Origin: Hymenolepis diminuta
Taxonomy: Eukaryota > Platyhelminthes > Cestoda > Cyclophyllidea > Hymenolepididae
Length of the DNA: 64,000 nucleotides
Reading direction: 5' to 3'
NCBI GenBank assembly: GCA_900708905.1
Contig: CAADRB010000054.1
Span: forward strand, 654,592 to 718,591
The translations under genes were made by a program, and so were the position numbers. Numbering within the stretch: position 1 is the first letter of the stretch; each line of letters opens with the position of its first letter. This document shows positions 11,422 through 23,564 of this stretch, piece by piece. The notes below the pieces were generated by a model that did no database searches, was not told the origin of the DNA, and saw nothing but the letters and a program-made list of their open reading frames with translations.

Positions 11422-14014
11422 CTATTTCGCAACTATCGCTTCAAGTCTTTCATGAAACAGAATATAAAGATATTTTAATATATCTTCCCTGCTTTGAGTA
11501 TGCATCTTACTTATTCCTAATTGCTTTTTATCGTTATTTGTCAATCCTATGACACCATTTTGAACAGCTTTCCCACTATTGGTTATTTTATAATTTGTTG
11601 ATGTATCATTGATTCCGCCAGTGTCAGGACCTCGCAGTTCATTGGTTAACAAATATGAACCAATAAAACGTGAGACTTGAAAATCAACCCCATAAAGCTT
11701 CCTGTCGGTGATTGCTTTTGGCCTTATACGTCCCACCGAAGTTCTCATTATGAAATGGTCTTTATCGACGACTTTATTGTCGCCTCCTGAAACCTTAAAA
11801 GGTCTTTAATTGCGAAGTAACCCGAAATAACGTTTCTAAAGACCGTATTTTGTAAAGTGCAAATTTGAGAATTTTTGCAAGGTGTTTTGGACTCTTTTGG
11901 ACTATAGAAATTTGCTCGTTAGCATTTCTTTCAATGATTCCCAAGTCCACCTAAGAAAGTGTTCTCAAACGCCATCTTAAGTAGAGGGTGCTTCATGGAG
12001 CCTCTCTTGTGAGAGACTCGAATCCTGCCACCGTCTGTGTTAGCCAGACTTAACTAATGAGGTGGTCATTCCGCTCTCTGGACGTGTGCTGATGGGATTT
12101 AAACCTCTGACCTCCGACATGGAAGGCACAGACGTTGACCAATGCGTCCTAATATATGGTTACTATTACCACACATTGCTAATTAATTCGTAGTCTGTTC
12201 CGGCTATTTTGACACCATTCATGACATTCCAAGACACAGGATATACTCTGGTCATATCTCTCTTGAGGCATGTTATTACTGGTTGAAATCTGTCAATGCC
12301 GTGGCTATTCGACTCGGTACTCCCACAGTCTCAGCCAATGAGTAATCAGAACTTGCGAGCACAGACGTATTGGGCGTGCGTCTGTGTAAGACTAAAATGC
12401 CTGGTTAGCCTGGTTTTCGAGCTCTCAGTGTTTTGCTGCATCCTTAAGACACAGCCATTTGATCCGTCTATCTAATTAAGCAGCTGTTATTCATACTATA
12501 TTCTAAGGAAGTTTGTACGCTACTCCTAACATGTTACGGCTGGTTATGTCACATCTTTTAAAAGAATCATTCAAGTATTAACTTCTAGAGACTGCTTTAT
12601 TTATCATCTCCCCATTTAATTTTAATTTAATTGAGAAATGAAAGATCTGGAGTATATCCAAACGCTGCGGGTTCTTCGAGAGCTAATCCGCAGTAGTTTT
12701 ATTGTTTTAGGGCTATAACAGATTTTCGCCTAAAAGAGGCGGTAGATTAGATTTCCATCGGGTCACATTTGGTGATTCATATTTGTCAACTTAATGGACA
12801 CACTGTGCATTATATAATACCACCAAAATGCCACAAGAATGCATTTTTCTTTCGTCTTTTCCCAGATCGATTTTTTGTAAATGGTATTTCGATAGAGAAG
12901 GGATGAACTTTGTGGTAAGAAAATAAATTCTGAAGCAATCACAGGCAAAATAGGTATGTCTGTCGCTGCGCCTTTTCAAGTGGCGATGACAAATTGAAAA
13001 ATCTGCAATTGTAAGATAGCAGTCCTTGGGATAATAAAGACAGGAATAAGGGATAAAGATCGTCTTTGAGAACGATTTCCAATTCCACTAATCAGTTTGC
13101 AAATCAGATCACAATTAATTAAATCCAACATCTCGGAATAGAAGAAGGTCTAACGATATGAATATTAAGTAACCCTTCGAAGCTTGTCAGATCCTAAATC
13201 CATTTTCGGCCATTTGGAAGGTGTGTAGAAATTGGTATTAAACTGAAAACGTCTAAACGATCGTCGAAAAAAATGATAGTTTTCGAGTGATTTTGCTAAC
13301 TGCACTTTATGCCTCCTTGCCAAATCAGCTTTTGAGATTTTGAATTTTTTGTGAATCCTGCGTAATCGATGGGTATCAGACACGTATGCCTGAATGTCTC
13401 GTTGTGCATAACTTCCTGTCACGGAACTTGAATTGTAGGACTCACACAAAACTGTTGCGTTGACGCTGAGCTGACTTTTAACTCGGATCTCAGAGTAAAA
13501 TGGAGAAGACCAATATGTGTTAGCTAAACAATAATCAAAATTGATGGGATCAAAATCTTCCTATACGATTGGTTAAAAGTCACACAAGTGAGTTAAGCAT
13601 TGTTTACGGAAGAACATCTTTCCACACTGCAGCACTCCAATCATGCTATTGAGACATTTTAAAAATCCAGTCAATTTAGGTAAAGATCATGGGCGGGTTG
13701 ATAAAAATAATTAGAAGATAATCCGTCATTAGTGACACCTCATACGTTCTAGTAGCTATGCCTTCTAAGCCAAACTTTTTAAATATCATAAGCGTAGAAT
13801 ACTTGAAAATACATCTGAAAAATGTGAACTGTTTAAAATACCCGCTGTCGCTCTGAAAAGTGAAATATCTTTCCACTTTTGCTTAATATAACTTTCTCTA
13901 ATGAAACCCCTTATTACCATTAGTTCACCAACCTGTGAATGTGTTAAATTGCACTCACCGTAAGACGCCTCCGTAACGTGCTCTGTGTATTAACCAATCC
14001 GTACGACTGGCCAT
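11422..14014 (-). CDS. Unrecognised basic protein, four-exon model
   Basis: I do not recognise this protein. The minus-strand model joins 14014-13959 (ATG in a good context; MASRTDWLIHRARYGGVL), 13852-13813, 13560-13174 and 11793-11422. This gives 284 residues with all phases consistent (56+40+387+372 = 855). Support comes from a strong first donor (CG|GTGAGT), a pyrimidine-rich acceptor for the 40-nt exon 2, and two long open frames on the same strand with natural-looking composition. The third donor (AGG|GTTACT) and the acceptor of exon 4 (TTTTAAG) are weak. Residues about 70-160 are Arg/Lys-rich (FRRSFRRFQF). The C-terminus ends in an amphipathic-looking stretch (ILKYLYILFHERLEAI). No signal peptide, membrane segment or known motif is visible. 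A SINE lies in the last intron. It could also be two separate genes. Confidence 0.5.
11991..12160 (-). mobile_element. tRNA-derived SINE in an intron of the minus-strand gene
   Basis: Read on the minus strand, this copy shows TTGGTCAACGTCTGTG (A-box-like), GGTTTAAATCCC (B-box-like), then the shared body with GTCTGGCTAACA, GGCAGGATTCGAGT and GAGAGGCTCCATGAA. It is the same family as the copy at 6535-6722. Confidence 0.7.
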
Positions 14015-14161
14015 CTACTCGCGTGCGATTACTGACAAATAACCTTGAGAAATTGCAAAATTATGCGCATACTTTCCGGGTGTTAAGCACACATTTGCGC
14101 TTCTAGTAAGAAGAAAGAGAAGAAACACCCTTGAGATCAAAGACGAGTGTCTGAGATCAAC
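14015..14161. promoter_or_regulatory. Candidate bidirectional promoter between two head-to-head genes
   Basis: Only 147 bases separate the start codons of the minus-strand four-exon gene (14014) and the plus-strand two-exon gene (14162). Both ATGs have purine contexts (AGATGG and AACATGG). No TATA box is evident. The assignment depends on both gene models being right. Confidence 0.4.
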
Positions 14162-15212
14162 ATGGCCTCGACTATTCGACGTTCTAGTCTCTCTCTAGCT
14201 TACAGCCTCAATCATAGTTATGGCGAATCGTCCAAACCCCGTGCAGAGGGTATTGTCATGCTTGGCAGTTGGGATACAGAACCAAAGGGAGTGTCAATGA
14301 GTACTATTCCTCCTGTGGAAAGTAAGTCATGGAAGAAATTACCGAGATTTCAACGGCGGTTCTATGAATGGCTTGTCTATTCGCATAATCTACCTATTGC
14401 TGGCGAGGGAAATCATCAAAAGGGTAATTTTACTCATTTTTTATTTATTGATTCTTCTCGAAAATTGAAATATTTTACCATTTTTATCTGGAAATAAACG
14501 TATAAAATTTCAAAAAAAGGGATTTAGGGGTTAATTCGTGTTCCAGTTATGCTGAATATCGATCCACAATATCTGAGAAGTTAGCCATTTCACGCATGGG
14601 CAATGATCGAAATTGGGAGCGATCAATTAGTAGGTGTAACTCCATCACTTTGCTAATTCAAGAATAGGATTCGCTTTTAATTAATAATGTTAATAATACG
14701 AAAATGCCACAAATTACGAAGTATTATCTAAATTGCTAATAAATGCCCAGACATATGCATAAAGTAAGCTGATACAACGTGGGTTTGATATTTACGTTCC
14801 AGATTTATAAATACGCTATACAGGTCAAGAGCGTTTAATAATTTTTATAAACAAAGTAAATGAAATCTATTCAAGATTAATAATAAACAGTGGGATCATG
14901 ATAACGGGCACAATTTAATTATTTTATAATCTGACGGAGTCCGATTTGCCTTAAAGGTATATTTGTAAATGAAAATTTGCTATTTTCTGCTTTGAGTTAG
15001 ACCTCTTGAAGGTAGTACCCACATATGCATTCATTACCTGTAATTTTTGAGAAAGCATTCAGGAAAGTTTGCGCAACGTGTGTCCTTTTAGTTATAATTT
15101 AATATATAATTCCTTGGTGTCTTTTCTCTCAGATATTTTTTGTCAAAATGCTGCTTCTATCGCTACTTGTAAACCAAGATCTGGTCCCATGAAACCTAGG
15201 ATTGACGCATAG
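14162..15212 (+). CDS. Unrecognised small protein, two-exon gene
   Basis: The exons are 14162-14423 and 15133-15212, giving 113 residues. The start is the ATG in AACATGGCC. The frame is open upstream but without another ATG close by. The intron has donor AAGG|GTAATT and a very good acceptor (GTCTTTTCTCTCAG). G|AT restores an Asp codon and the frame then runs to TAG. The N-terminus is Ser/Arg-rich (MASTIRRSSLSLAYSLNHSY). The middle has a Trp/Arg-rich patch (WKKLPRFQRRFYEWLVYSHN, about residues 62-81). The C-terminal exon adds two cysteines and a Lys/Arg/Pro tail. No domain, signal peptide or membrane segment is recognised. Its function is unknown. Confidence 0.55.
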
Positions 15213-16111
15213 ACAACTGTCTAAGATTGCATATTATTGACCTTATTTAACTTAAACTTAGCTGCTATTTTTTCCTTTATTCTGACATTTTGCCAAGTAA
15301 TTGGAATGCATTGCTTTTCTAATGACTTGTTTGGAATCTTTTGCAAAACCTACTACTTATATGAAATGAGTAAAAATGCAAGTCTCTATTTAACTATAAC
15401 AGCTTCATCTTACCCATCAGCGATAGGAACAAAACTTTTTATATTTGAGGAAAGCTGCATTAGTTGAGTTTAAACTGGGATTCTTAGAGAAGATACTTAC
15501 ACCTGTTTATTAGCACGGTGTTTAGATTTTTTGTTTAGTTACGATCTGTATTCTCAGTTCTGTGATTTTTAAAGTTCCTAAAGGAAAATATTCGAAATTT
15601 TCTCCCTTTATAAATGTTAAATAATTCAATTGGTTGATCTTCTTTTCCGAAATGTGAATGGAAATTATTCCATTTTATCCAGTAGCTTTATCGGCCATTC
15701 AAATTAGCAGGCAAATCCCTTCCAGATTTGCATCTATTCTGCTTTGATTTTAGGACTTATTTTTTGGCCCAATTTTTTTCTGACCTGCTTTCAGAATAGT
15801 TGCCATCTAGCTGTAAGAAATATATTTCAAATTGCGGAAGATTCTGTATTCGATCTACTCTTCACTTAAATTCAACCTTAATAAAAATTGATGTATAACC
15901 TTTTTCTGTCAAATTTTGAACTTATTTTAATAATATAGTTATCTCCTTTTCGATTCGCTATAAAATAATAAATTTCAGATAATTTTGCAAAAATGCGAAG
16001 AAGTTATAATTCAAACCGGAAATATAAACAATAACCCATTCGCGCAATCAACAACCCGCTTTATTTTTCATTGGCTGCACACAGTCTACCAATCTCATTT
16101 TCTCACCTCAG
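15213..16111. other. Intergenic, no gene seen
   Basis: AT-rich spacer between the small two-exon gene and the 5' exon of the transporter heavy-chain gene. Nothing in it supports a gene or a repeat. Confidence 0.5.
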
Positions 16112-16201
16112 GTTGCCATTGGTGATGTCTATACAGACGCCCACAGTACCATCTAAGCTCGACTCAAGCGTAATCACATTCACACACTATGTGCCAGTAG
16201 C
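16112..16201 (+). other. 5' UTR segment of the heavy-chain gene, after a strong splice acceptor
   Basis: TCATTTTCTCACCTCAG at 16095-16111 is a textbook 3' splice site, 90 bases before the ATG. An in-frame TAA at 16154-16156 separates it from the ATG at 16202, so the segment is untranslated. It is joined either to an upstream leader exon or to a trans-spliced leader. Confidence 0.45.
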
Positions 16202-19200
16202 ATGCACCAAAATTACCGCGATAGTTATAATAACAATTCAAATTATAATCGCTTCGCAGGTAAACTTCGACAACAGCCTGAAGTTTTCAGTGGCTACAGA
16301 CGTGGCGAGGAGGTTAACTCTGGAATTAATGCATATGATGAGGAAGATGAAGAAATTCGAGGCCAACAAAGGGGTTTCCTGCCTGCTCCTTCCTTCGCGG
16401 AAGTCGTAGAAAAAGATGTTTACTCACCATATGTCGGTGGAATGGATGTCAGACTAGCTCATTTTGTCAATCAGCACAATATTAATATGGACGATGGAGC
16501 TGTTATCTATCCTATACCTAATGAGGGTAAAGCAAAACCTACAGGGAAGAAGTAAGTCAAAAAGTGCCTTTTAATTATACCCCTATTAAATCAATGTTAC
16601 ACAGGTTTGCGACTGAAAATCGCCAGAAGTCAGTGCTCAGCGTTATTTTAATTCTAATTAATGATTCTAGAAGAACTATTCCACATAACTGAATAAAAAT
16701 ACCCTTTTAGCAACTAGATTTTACCCAAAATCCCCAGAAGTGTAGTTATATTACTGAGTTGTAAAGTTATTCAATATTATTTACGCAAACCTCCACTTTG
16801 TAAACCTCTATTCATTTAATAATGCGATTTATTGCCTCTTGTAGAAGCATTTCATCGAAAAATTTAAACGTAAAGGGTTAAATTTTAAACAAAGGGAAGA
16901 AAAAATAGGAAAACTACAATGTACATACGAGCCTTATATGTTTTAGCAGTTTGTTTTACTAGATGGGATTTCCTTTTCTACTACAGACGAATGGGAAGGT
17001 AGTATTTGTCTCAATAGGGATACAATTCTTATCAAAATAAGTCTGAAGTTATATGACAACTTTTTGAGTCTCGATTATGTGTATATGCCCCGATTATGAC
17101 TCTGCGCCTTGTCTTACCTACTATATATTATGACCGGATGTCTGAAATCGAATCAAATGACCTCGATGATCAAGACATTATACTTTTCTTTGTGCCGAAA
17201 TCAAACGTGGCATCTCGCTCTGTTCTGATATTTTTTATTACAAAAGATGTATTTTGAACATTTTGTTTCAATAGTGTTCTGAAAACGATATTTTTCGATA
17301 AAATGCTACTTTTTACTGATTGCAATGAACTGGGATTTCGATTGAACAATCACAGTCGAATGTACACTCAATGCTTTCTCGGCTCAGGAACTCGGGAGTA
17401 AATAAATTGTGCTACATTTTACAAATGCACCTTTGGAGTTATTGTCACGTTGCTATGGTGATTCTGGATTGCTTCCAGAGGTTCATCTTCTCGTTTTGCT
17501 TTTAAATAACAAGTTTCTCATGTAGATGACTCGTTAAGCGCATATTTTTTTCAAATCATTGTATATATTGGAATCGGGTTTCTAAACTGAAATTTCATTT
17601 GAATTATATGTGACTTTGTTTTAAGTGACTTTGAGCTGTGGATCAAATTATTTGTCCGAATTTTCTACAAAAATACAATATCGCAGCATGGAATGAAAAT
17701 TATGAATGAAATACAATTCTTCAACGTGCCCATTATCTAGATCAAAAATGAATACTTTAATTGTTGAAAACTGTCTAAGTACGAGGATGAGTACAAGAGC
17801 CCGATAAGTGGCAGAGGAAAGGGAGGAGGTGGGTATAGTAGAATTTAAATTCAGAATAGTAAAAGGGTTGTAATTTGAATTCAGACTGTTCAATTTCGCA
17901 TGGGTCATTGGCTCATGCCCCAATGTACCATAAATCAAATTTTCGGAATTGTTCTCTGGGTTTCTAATTTTTGTCATGACCTAGACATTCAATGTTAATT
18001 TTCTACTTAACTTGACCTGTTGATCGTAAATGTAGTGTACGTTTTCCTTCCAATGCCTAAAAATAGCTAATTAGTTAGTTGACTCAATTATAAGAGTAAG
18101 ATTTACATTTACATTCTTCCAAACTTCTAATATTGGAAAGGACTAAATTTTGCAGCAGACAATGGAAGATTGTGTAAAATTAAGCGTAAGCGAGGGAAAA
18201 TACAACATTAAATCAATCCACTTTATTAAAGCATCATTAATCATGTATACTTAGGAAAATGCATTGCATTACTGATAGCAATTGCAACTGTCATTATTTC
18301 ATTATTCTGATTAAGTGGTTATTCATCAAGAGATTATTGCGCTTTCTCTCCCTCATTTCCAGGCCATTCACCCCACCCTGCGGTTGTACCCGGCACCAAT
18401 TCAATTGGGCTGTCGGTGGTATCACGGTAGCCGTTGTGGTGCTGACTGCTCTAATTGTCACATTGGTTATGATCTTTGGTCATGTTCAGCCCTTCAAATT
18501 TCCCGAGGCCGAGCCCTGGTGGACCCACGGTTTGGTCTACCAAATTCATGTGCCAACTTTTGCCAACGATGCTGGCGGCTCTCTAGGCCGACTCAAGGAT
18601 GTCTCCTCAAGAATGGTCTACCTCGCAGATAAAGTAGGTCTTAAATACATATCAGCAAGCCTAACTCATTTATCTACCTTGCAAATGTTATCTGTGGTAT
18701 AATTTCTGTTGAAGTAGCGTANNNNNNNNNNNNNNNNNNNNNNNNNNNNNNNNNNNNNNNNNNNNNNNNNNNNNNNNNNNNNNNNNNNNNNNNNNNNNNN
18801 NNNNNNNNNNNNNNNNNNGAGGAGTGGGAGGGGAAGGAAGAATAAAAGATAATTTAATGATACTGTGAATATTCATTGGTTAAAAGGTTAATATCTTTTA
18901 CATAAAAGAAGATATTTACTTGTACTTCCGAGAAAAATTCATTCGATGAACTTGAAAAAGTTTTTTTGTCATTTGCTAACGTTTTAATACGTGTTTATTG
19001 CTATTCTTTGTGCCGCATTTAGTTGTCAAGTGAAGTATCTAAACCTTCAAAATTTAAAACCTTTTAGTTAATAGATGAAGGAAATTGGAATAAACCCCAA
19101 ATAGTCACCTATTGGCACTTAAATAGTTCGATAGTTATCCCATTTTTTTAAGAGTCAAGCCACATTAAAATTCAAGCGGATCAGCTGAAGGTTGGATCAA

Positions 19201-22200
19201 ACTGGATAATCGTAAATGAATCCCTTTAAAGGATGTTTTAGTAGCACTTAACCTGGGCAACGGGTGTCCTTAAGCTACTCTCATGAGAAATTTACATTCT
19301 ACTACTGGTCTTAACGACAAGAATTAAGAAGTGGCACCATTCACCCCATTGGGTGTGTGCCAGTGGCCATCGACTTCGTGACTTCTGACATGTCAGACGC
19401 CGATCACTGAGTCACCGGTGCACAGAGTTCTGAAACTCTTCCGACTTTATGAGCAGAAATGTGTAGTGCATTAGCAAAACTGATAGTTATAAGTTAAAGT
19501 TACCTTAAATTCGTTATTAAGTGACAATTAAGAGTGAATTCCAAAACTTTCAGACGTATATCTTGTATTTTTTCAGGCCTACGCCACAGCAGCTATTTTA
19601 ACAGGAGTTTTAGATTCGGACAAAAATGGAGTTAAAAACTGGATGTCAATAAATCAGGATATCAATAGTGAGGGAGACTCAGTGGTCACTTTGCTGGGAG
19701 ATTTGGAGACTCGGTCGAGAGGAAATGAAATTGAGCTCATGATGGGAATACCCCTCTATGCGACAAGTGAACGACATGCTTGGTTCCAACAGAGTATATT
19801 GCAAAATCCAATAAAATATGCGAGCTATTATATGTGGAGGACGGAACCGGTAAGGTTGCAATTAATATATTTTAGATGCATGTAAAAGAACACGTTTATG
19901 CTTTATCCATAATCCTTAAAGGTACATTCCTTAAAAATTATATGGAACGGTCGAGTTCTTTTTTCATTTAAATATCAGTTTTTTTACGATGGCTTTGTTT
20001 AACTAATATCTTAAATACAGATAATATTATTGAATCAACCAATACGATATTTAGCTTCATCTGGAATATTTTAGCAGTTAAATCTCATTCATTCCATCTT
20101 CTATACAAGCACTCCAAAATTTGTACGTTTTAAATATCGACACTTTCGTTTATCAGTAAACTTTGAAGCGGATGCTACACCTGAGTAATCCTCCTAAGCA
20201 GTCCAAATAGCCCCTAGCAGAGTCCTCTATTATCAATTTATTCTCAAATTGGCTAGGTTACGCCCAAAGTGGTAAGAACAAGAAAGATGTTGAGTGGAGA
20301 GGGCTTATTGCTCAACTCTATGTGAGTGTCGCGGTCAAAAATTTAGTCATTAAATACAAAATCACGCTATGCTCCAGGGATCTTGATTGCTGATTGGCGG
20401 CCCACACAGCCGAACTTGTTCTCTACGTGACCGATTACTTATCCGCACTTTCCAGAAGTTCCAGCGCACGTGATTCACTCGGCCTTGTTAGCATTGTGAA
20501 CCTCACAACTTACAGAAAATAGTCATATATAAATATCCGATTGCCCATTTCATGCCACTTTGAATGTTGCACTTATTCATGACTCAGTGAAGTCTGAAAT
20601 GTAGCATTTTTATGAAAAGTATCCTAGTCCGATTTGAGTAACATTTCTTCAATATGTGATTTGTCGAGTGAGTGGTCAGTTAAATACGTCTATTAGAAAC
20701 AGGACAATTACCTTATTCGGGCTTTATAAAATAATAAATATTTAATAAGTTATATTAACTAATCAATCTACTTACACGTTGAGCTTCCACAAGGTTATTT
20801 AACCCAAACTTATAATTTCGACAGCTCTAATGGCTTCAATTTGCAATAAATGGATTACTTCTTGTCTTGTCACGAAACTGACCATGTGTATATCTATTCT
20901 CTTCTCTTTCCTATCTTTCAGTTTAAAATAATATCCTTTCCGTCAGGATAATCATACAGCATTCTATCAATTTTACCAAACTCCTCCATCTTATCATATT
21001 TTATATCGTTTTTATTTAAGCTCTAATAAGGTAATTTTTATAGCAATATCTTAAACTGAAGTATTCTTTGAATAAACTTAAAGGATAAATCCCTATATGT
21101 TCCCAAAATTTTCATCTATGTCATCACTAATCACTGAGACCTAATTAACTCGACTTCACAGTGGTGCTTGAAGGGCTTGATCCTACTGTAACTTCAAGCG
21201 CCCTGTAGACAACCATCACGTGTCCTCAAGTGGTTTATTTAACTATCGAAATAAGTTACCTAAGTGGTTCAAGTGTTCAGCTTCCCCGCGGCGATGTTCT
21301 GAACCATTCCACCTGTTTATACTATTCCTCCTATAGGAGACTACATAATGCCTTTTTACATATACATGCATGCACGCTTGTCAGTTCCCGGCTCCTTCGT
21401 TTCCCTCTCACTTCCCCTGTCCCTCATTTCTCTTACCTTCCTGAACCCTCATCGTGGTTTGTTCAGTAAATTTTGGTCTAATAAGGTCTTGGTTTTCCGA
21501 TCTAAAACTGTTGTTAGCCCTTACTACAATTTACTACAAGCCTTTTAAATAGCTTTTTATAGCCCACAGTAGGTAGAAAAATGCATTTTTTATTCGTGGG
21601 TGTACACAAGAATAAATAAATCAGTCCAATATGGGTTAAGCAGAAGGGGCCAAGTAAAAAGATTGTTAAAAAATTTAATCTTTGGATTTAGATTCTATGC
21701 TTCTTACTTATTGAGTATAGTCCATTATCTCAAGTTCCACCGTTCCACTGTTCAAATTTCTTGTTTTACCCCTTTTTTAAGAGGTAATGCGTTTTCAGGA
21801 CAACCAGAGCATACTACTGTAGGTATCTCTTTTTATATTATTCAAGATATTAACGCGATTTTAGCAAATCAGAGCTCACTTAATTCGCCCAAACTGAATT
21901 CTAAATTGTTAACAGCAAGTAGCTTTCATCGAATAATGGTTTTACATTCTTTCAGCCTGCTAACCAAATTGAAGCCCGATACTATGCATATAACAGTAAG
22001 AGGAACGCTTATTATCGACATATACATGGGAATCCCGCCTCTCCTCTACTCAATCTCAATGACACAGAAGTACGTTGAATATGTAATGGCACCTTCTATT
22101 TAAACTGAACCAATAACAAATGGGTACCTTACAGGTTCAGACTGAGCTAAAGGCTGTAATAGCGTTTTGGAAGGAGGAGTTGGGCATTAGTGGCGTATTC

Positions 22201-23564
22201 ATTACAAATTCCACGAATATTCTCGAAGAAATGGCTGCTCCATTGACGACCATTTTATCCTCAGGAATGGATGGTAAGTAAAGCCCCTATTAACCATAAT
22301 GGGATAGCATATTTCTAGCTGCACATAACTTTTTCTTATTAGAAAATACGGATGCATTCACTTGGTTTGCTGATAACCCAACTGCCGATAAACTGCTTAC
22401 CGGAAAGCCTTTATGCTACTATGAACTTATTAGTAATGAACGTATCACAACGCGAACCGGGGATATTAGTGCTCAGATAAATGCAAGTAAGTGTTCTTTA
22501 AGATGTCCTCTTGAATTTCGTCCAATTTATACCAATAAGGGATAAGAAATTAACTTCACCTCGAAATTTATTAATAGGCCAATTGAGCTAGCGTTGATAT
22601 GATCAAAACACATTTTACGGTGTAATCGGTTGAAATTTAACAGACAATAAAATTAATTTTCCCTGAGTGTTTGATTGCAAACTTAAAATATGAATACGGT
22701 GCCTCGGTTTCAAACACTATTTTTATCTCAATAAACACTTTGTTTATTTGTATTACCGCCATGTCCCTAATTTTGCAAAAGAAAAGAGTTTGCATATTGG
22801 ACTGGAAAGTCATTTTTAAGATATTTTTATTTATAATTGACAAAATAAATATACAAATGTTAAGAAAGTTGTTTGTTTTATGGGAATTTAGTTCTTCCGG
22901 AAATCAAACAACGGATGTGCTCCCCTGTTTGGCGACTTGAACAAAAATCCATGGATTATACCGACTATTTTTCTCTCCAAAAATTTGCAGCATTCCTTCC
23001 TGGTCTCAGTATAATGAAGGCTGGTGAAGAAGTTCAGCTCGTACATCAAACAAATTTATCTTCAAAAATATAATTTTAAAATAAAAATCTGTACTATGAA
23101 AATTGATGTTTTAGATGACAGGGGCAACAGAGCTCATACAATGGGGTCACACGGATGCGGCTGACTTCAAAACTTATTGGCCAATTAACGTGCTCCCTGG
23201 TGAGACCGCTCAAGCACGCTTGGCGGAATGGGAACGATTTGGTGCGAAGGTGGTTGATTCTCCTGGAACTATCTTCAATACTGGCTGGTCGACTAATGAA
23301 ATAAAAGTGGTAACAGTTCCACGAACAGAAAATCTCTTTGTTGTTCAACGGATCTATTCTCCGATTGCAGCACATTTTGCAACATTTTTTGTAAGCTTCC
23401 AGTCTTTGAATGCGTACACAAACTTGGCAGATGTTGTGTCAATTCCTGACGGCTCCACAAACACGAAGCTAATCTATGAGGGGAGACGACTGTTTTCCGG
23501 AGATCGACTTGAACTTACTTGGGTCTACTTGGTCAACAATGACGTTTTTGTTACAATGTCCTAA
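16202..23564 (+). CDS. SLC3A2: SLC3-family amino-acid transporter heavy chain (4F2hc/CD98hc-like), type II membrane protein
   Basis: SLC3 heavy chains escort LAT-type light chains (SLC7) to the plasma membrane. Exons: 16202-16551, 18363-18633, 19577-19849, 21956-22069, 22135-22273, 22343-22486, 22892-23031 and 23115-23564. All phases match, giving 626 residues, close to the roughly 630 of human 4F2hc. The order is a hydrophilic, Asn-rich cytosolic N-terminus, CGC just before the membrane, a single transmembrane segment (about 133-157, WAVGGITVAVVVLTALIV), then the ectodomain start WWTHGLVYQIHVPTF typical of this glycosidase-like fold. Later come ERHAWFQQS (near 276), YYMW, FWKEELGISGVF (348-358), a GEE followed by ELIQWGHTD, and a beta-sandwich end. 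Where GH13 enzymes have the nucleophile Asp (GxxGFxxD), Thr occurs (about 360), so it is not an enzyme, as expected for the family. The usual juxtamembrane Cys for the light-chain disulfide is missing. The donor at 23031 (GAA|GTTCAG) is weak. Confidence 0.9.
18722..18818. other. Assembly gap (97 N)
   Basis: A run of N lies in the second intron of the heavy-chain gene. The exons on either side (ending 18633 and starting 19577) join in phase 0 and align plausibly with the family, so the gap probably hides no coding exon. Confidence 0.95.
19255..19440 (-). mobile_element. tRNA-derived SINE in a heavy-chain intron
   Basis: On the minus strand the copy begins near TGTGCACCGGTGACTCAGTGA, has an AAGTCACGAAGTCGATGGCC B-box-like region, then GGTGAATGGTGCCACTTC and a diverged body. 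It is the same family as 6535-6722, inserted in the opposite orientation to the gene. Confidence 0.6.
21060..21450. repeat. Dispersed repeat family A, copy 1
   Basis: About 390 bases resemble 34685-35110 in the same orientation. Shared blocks include AATCCCTAT, ATCACTGAGAC, CAGTGGTGCTTGAAG, GTTCAGCTTCCCC and a pyrimidine-rich end (CCTCATTTCTCTTAC). The copies are clearly diverged by point changes and indels. No open frame or terminal repeat identifies the class. It lies in an intron of the heavy-chain gene. Confidence 0.6.

Noticed and set aside
18634..18702. In-frame read-through after the heavy-chain exon (VGLKYISASLTHLS) suggesting a longer exon
   Set aside because: The donor AAA|GTAGGT joins in phase to 19577 and gives a family-like length; read-through meets a stop at once. 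Kept only as a possibility.
21600..22103. 167-codon frame on the plus strand
   Set aside because: It is a shadow that overlaps the true heavy-chain exon 21956-22069 in another frame; the rest is AT-rich intron.
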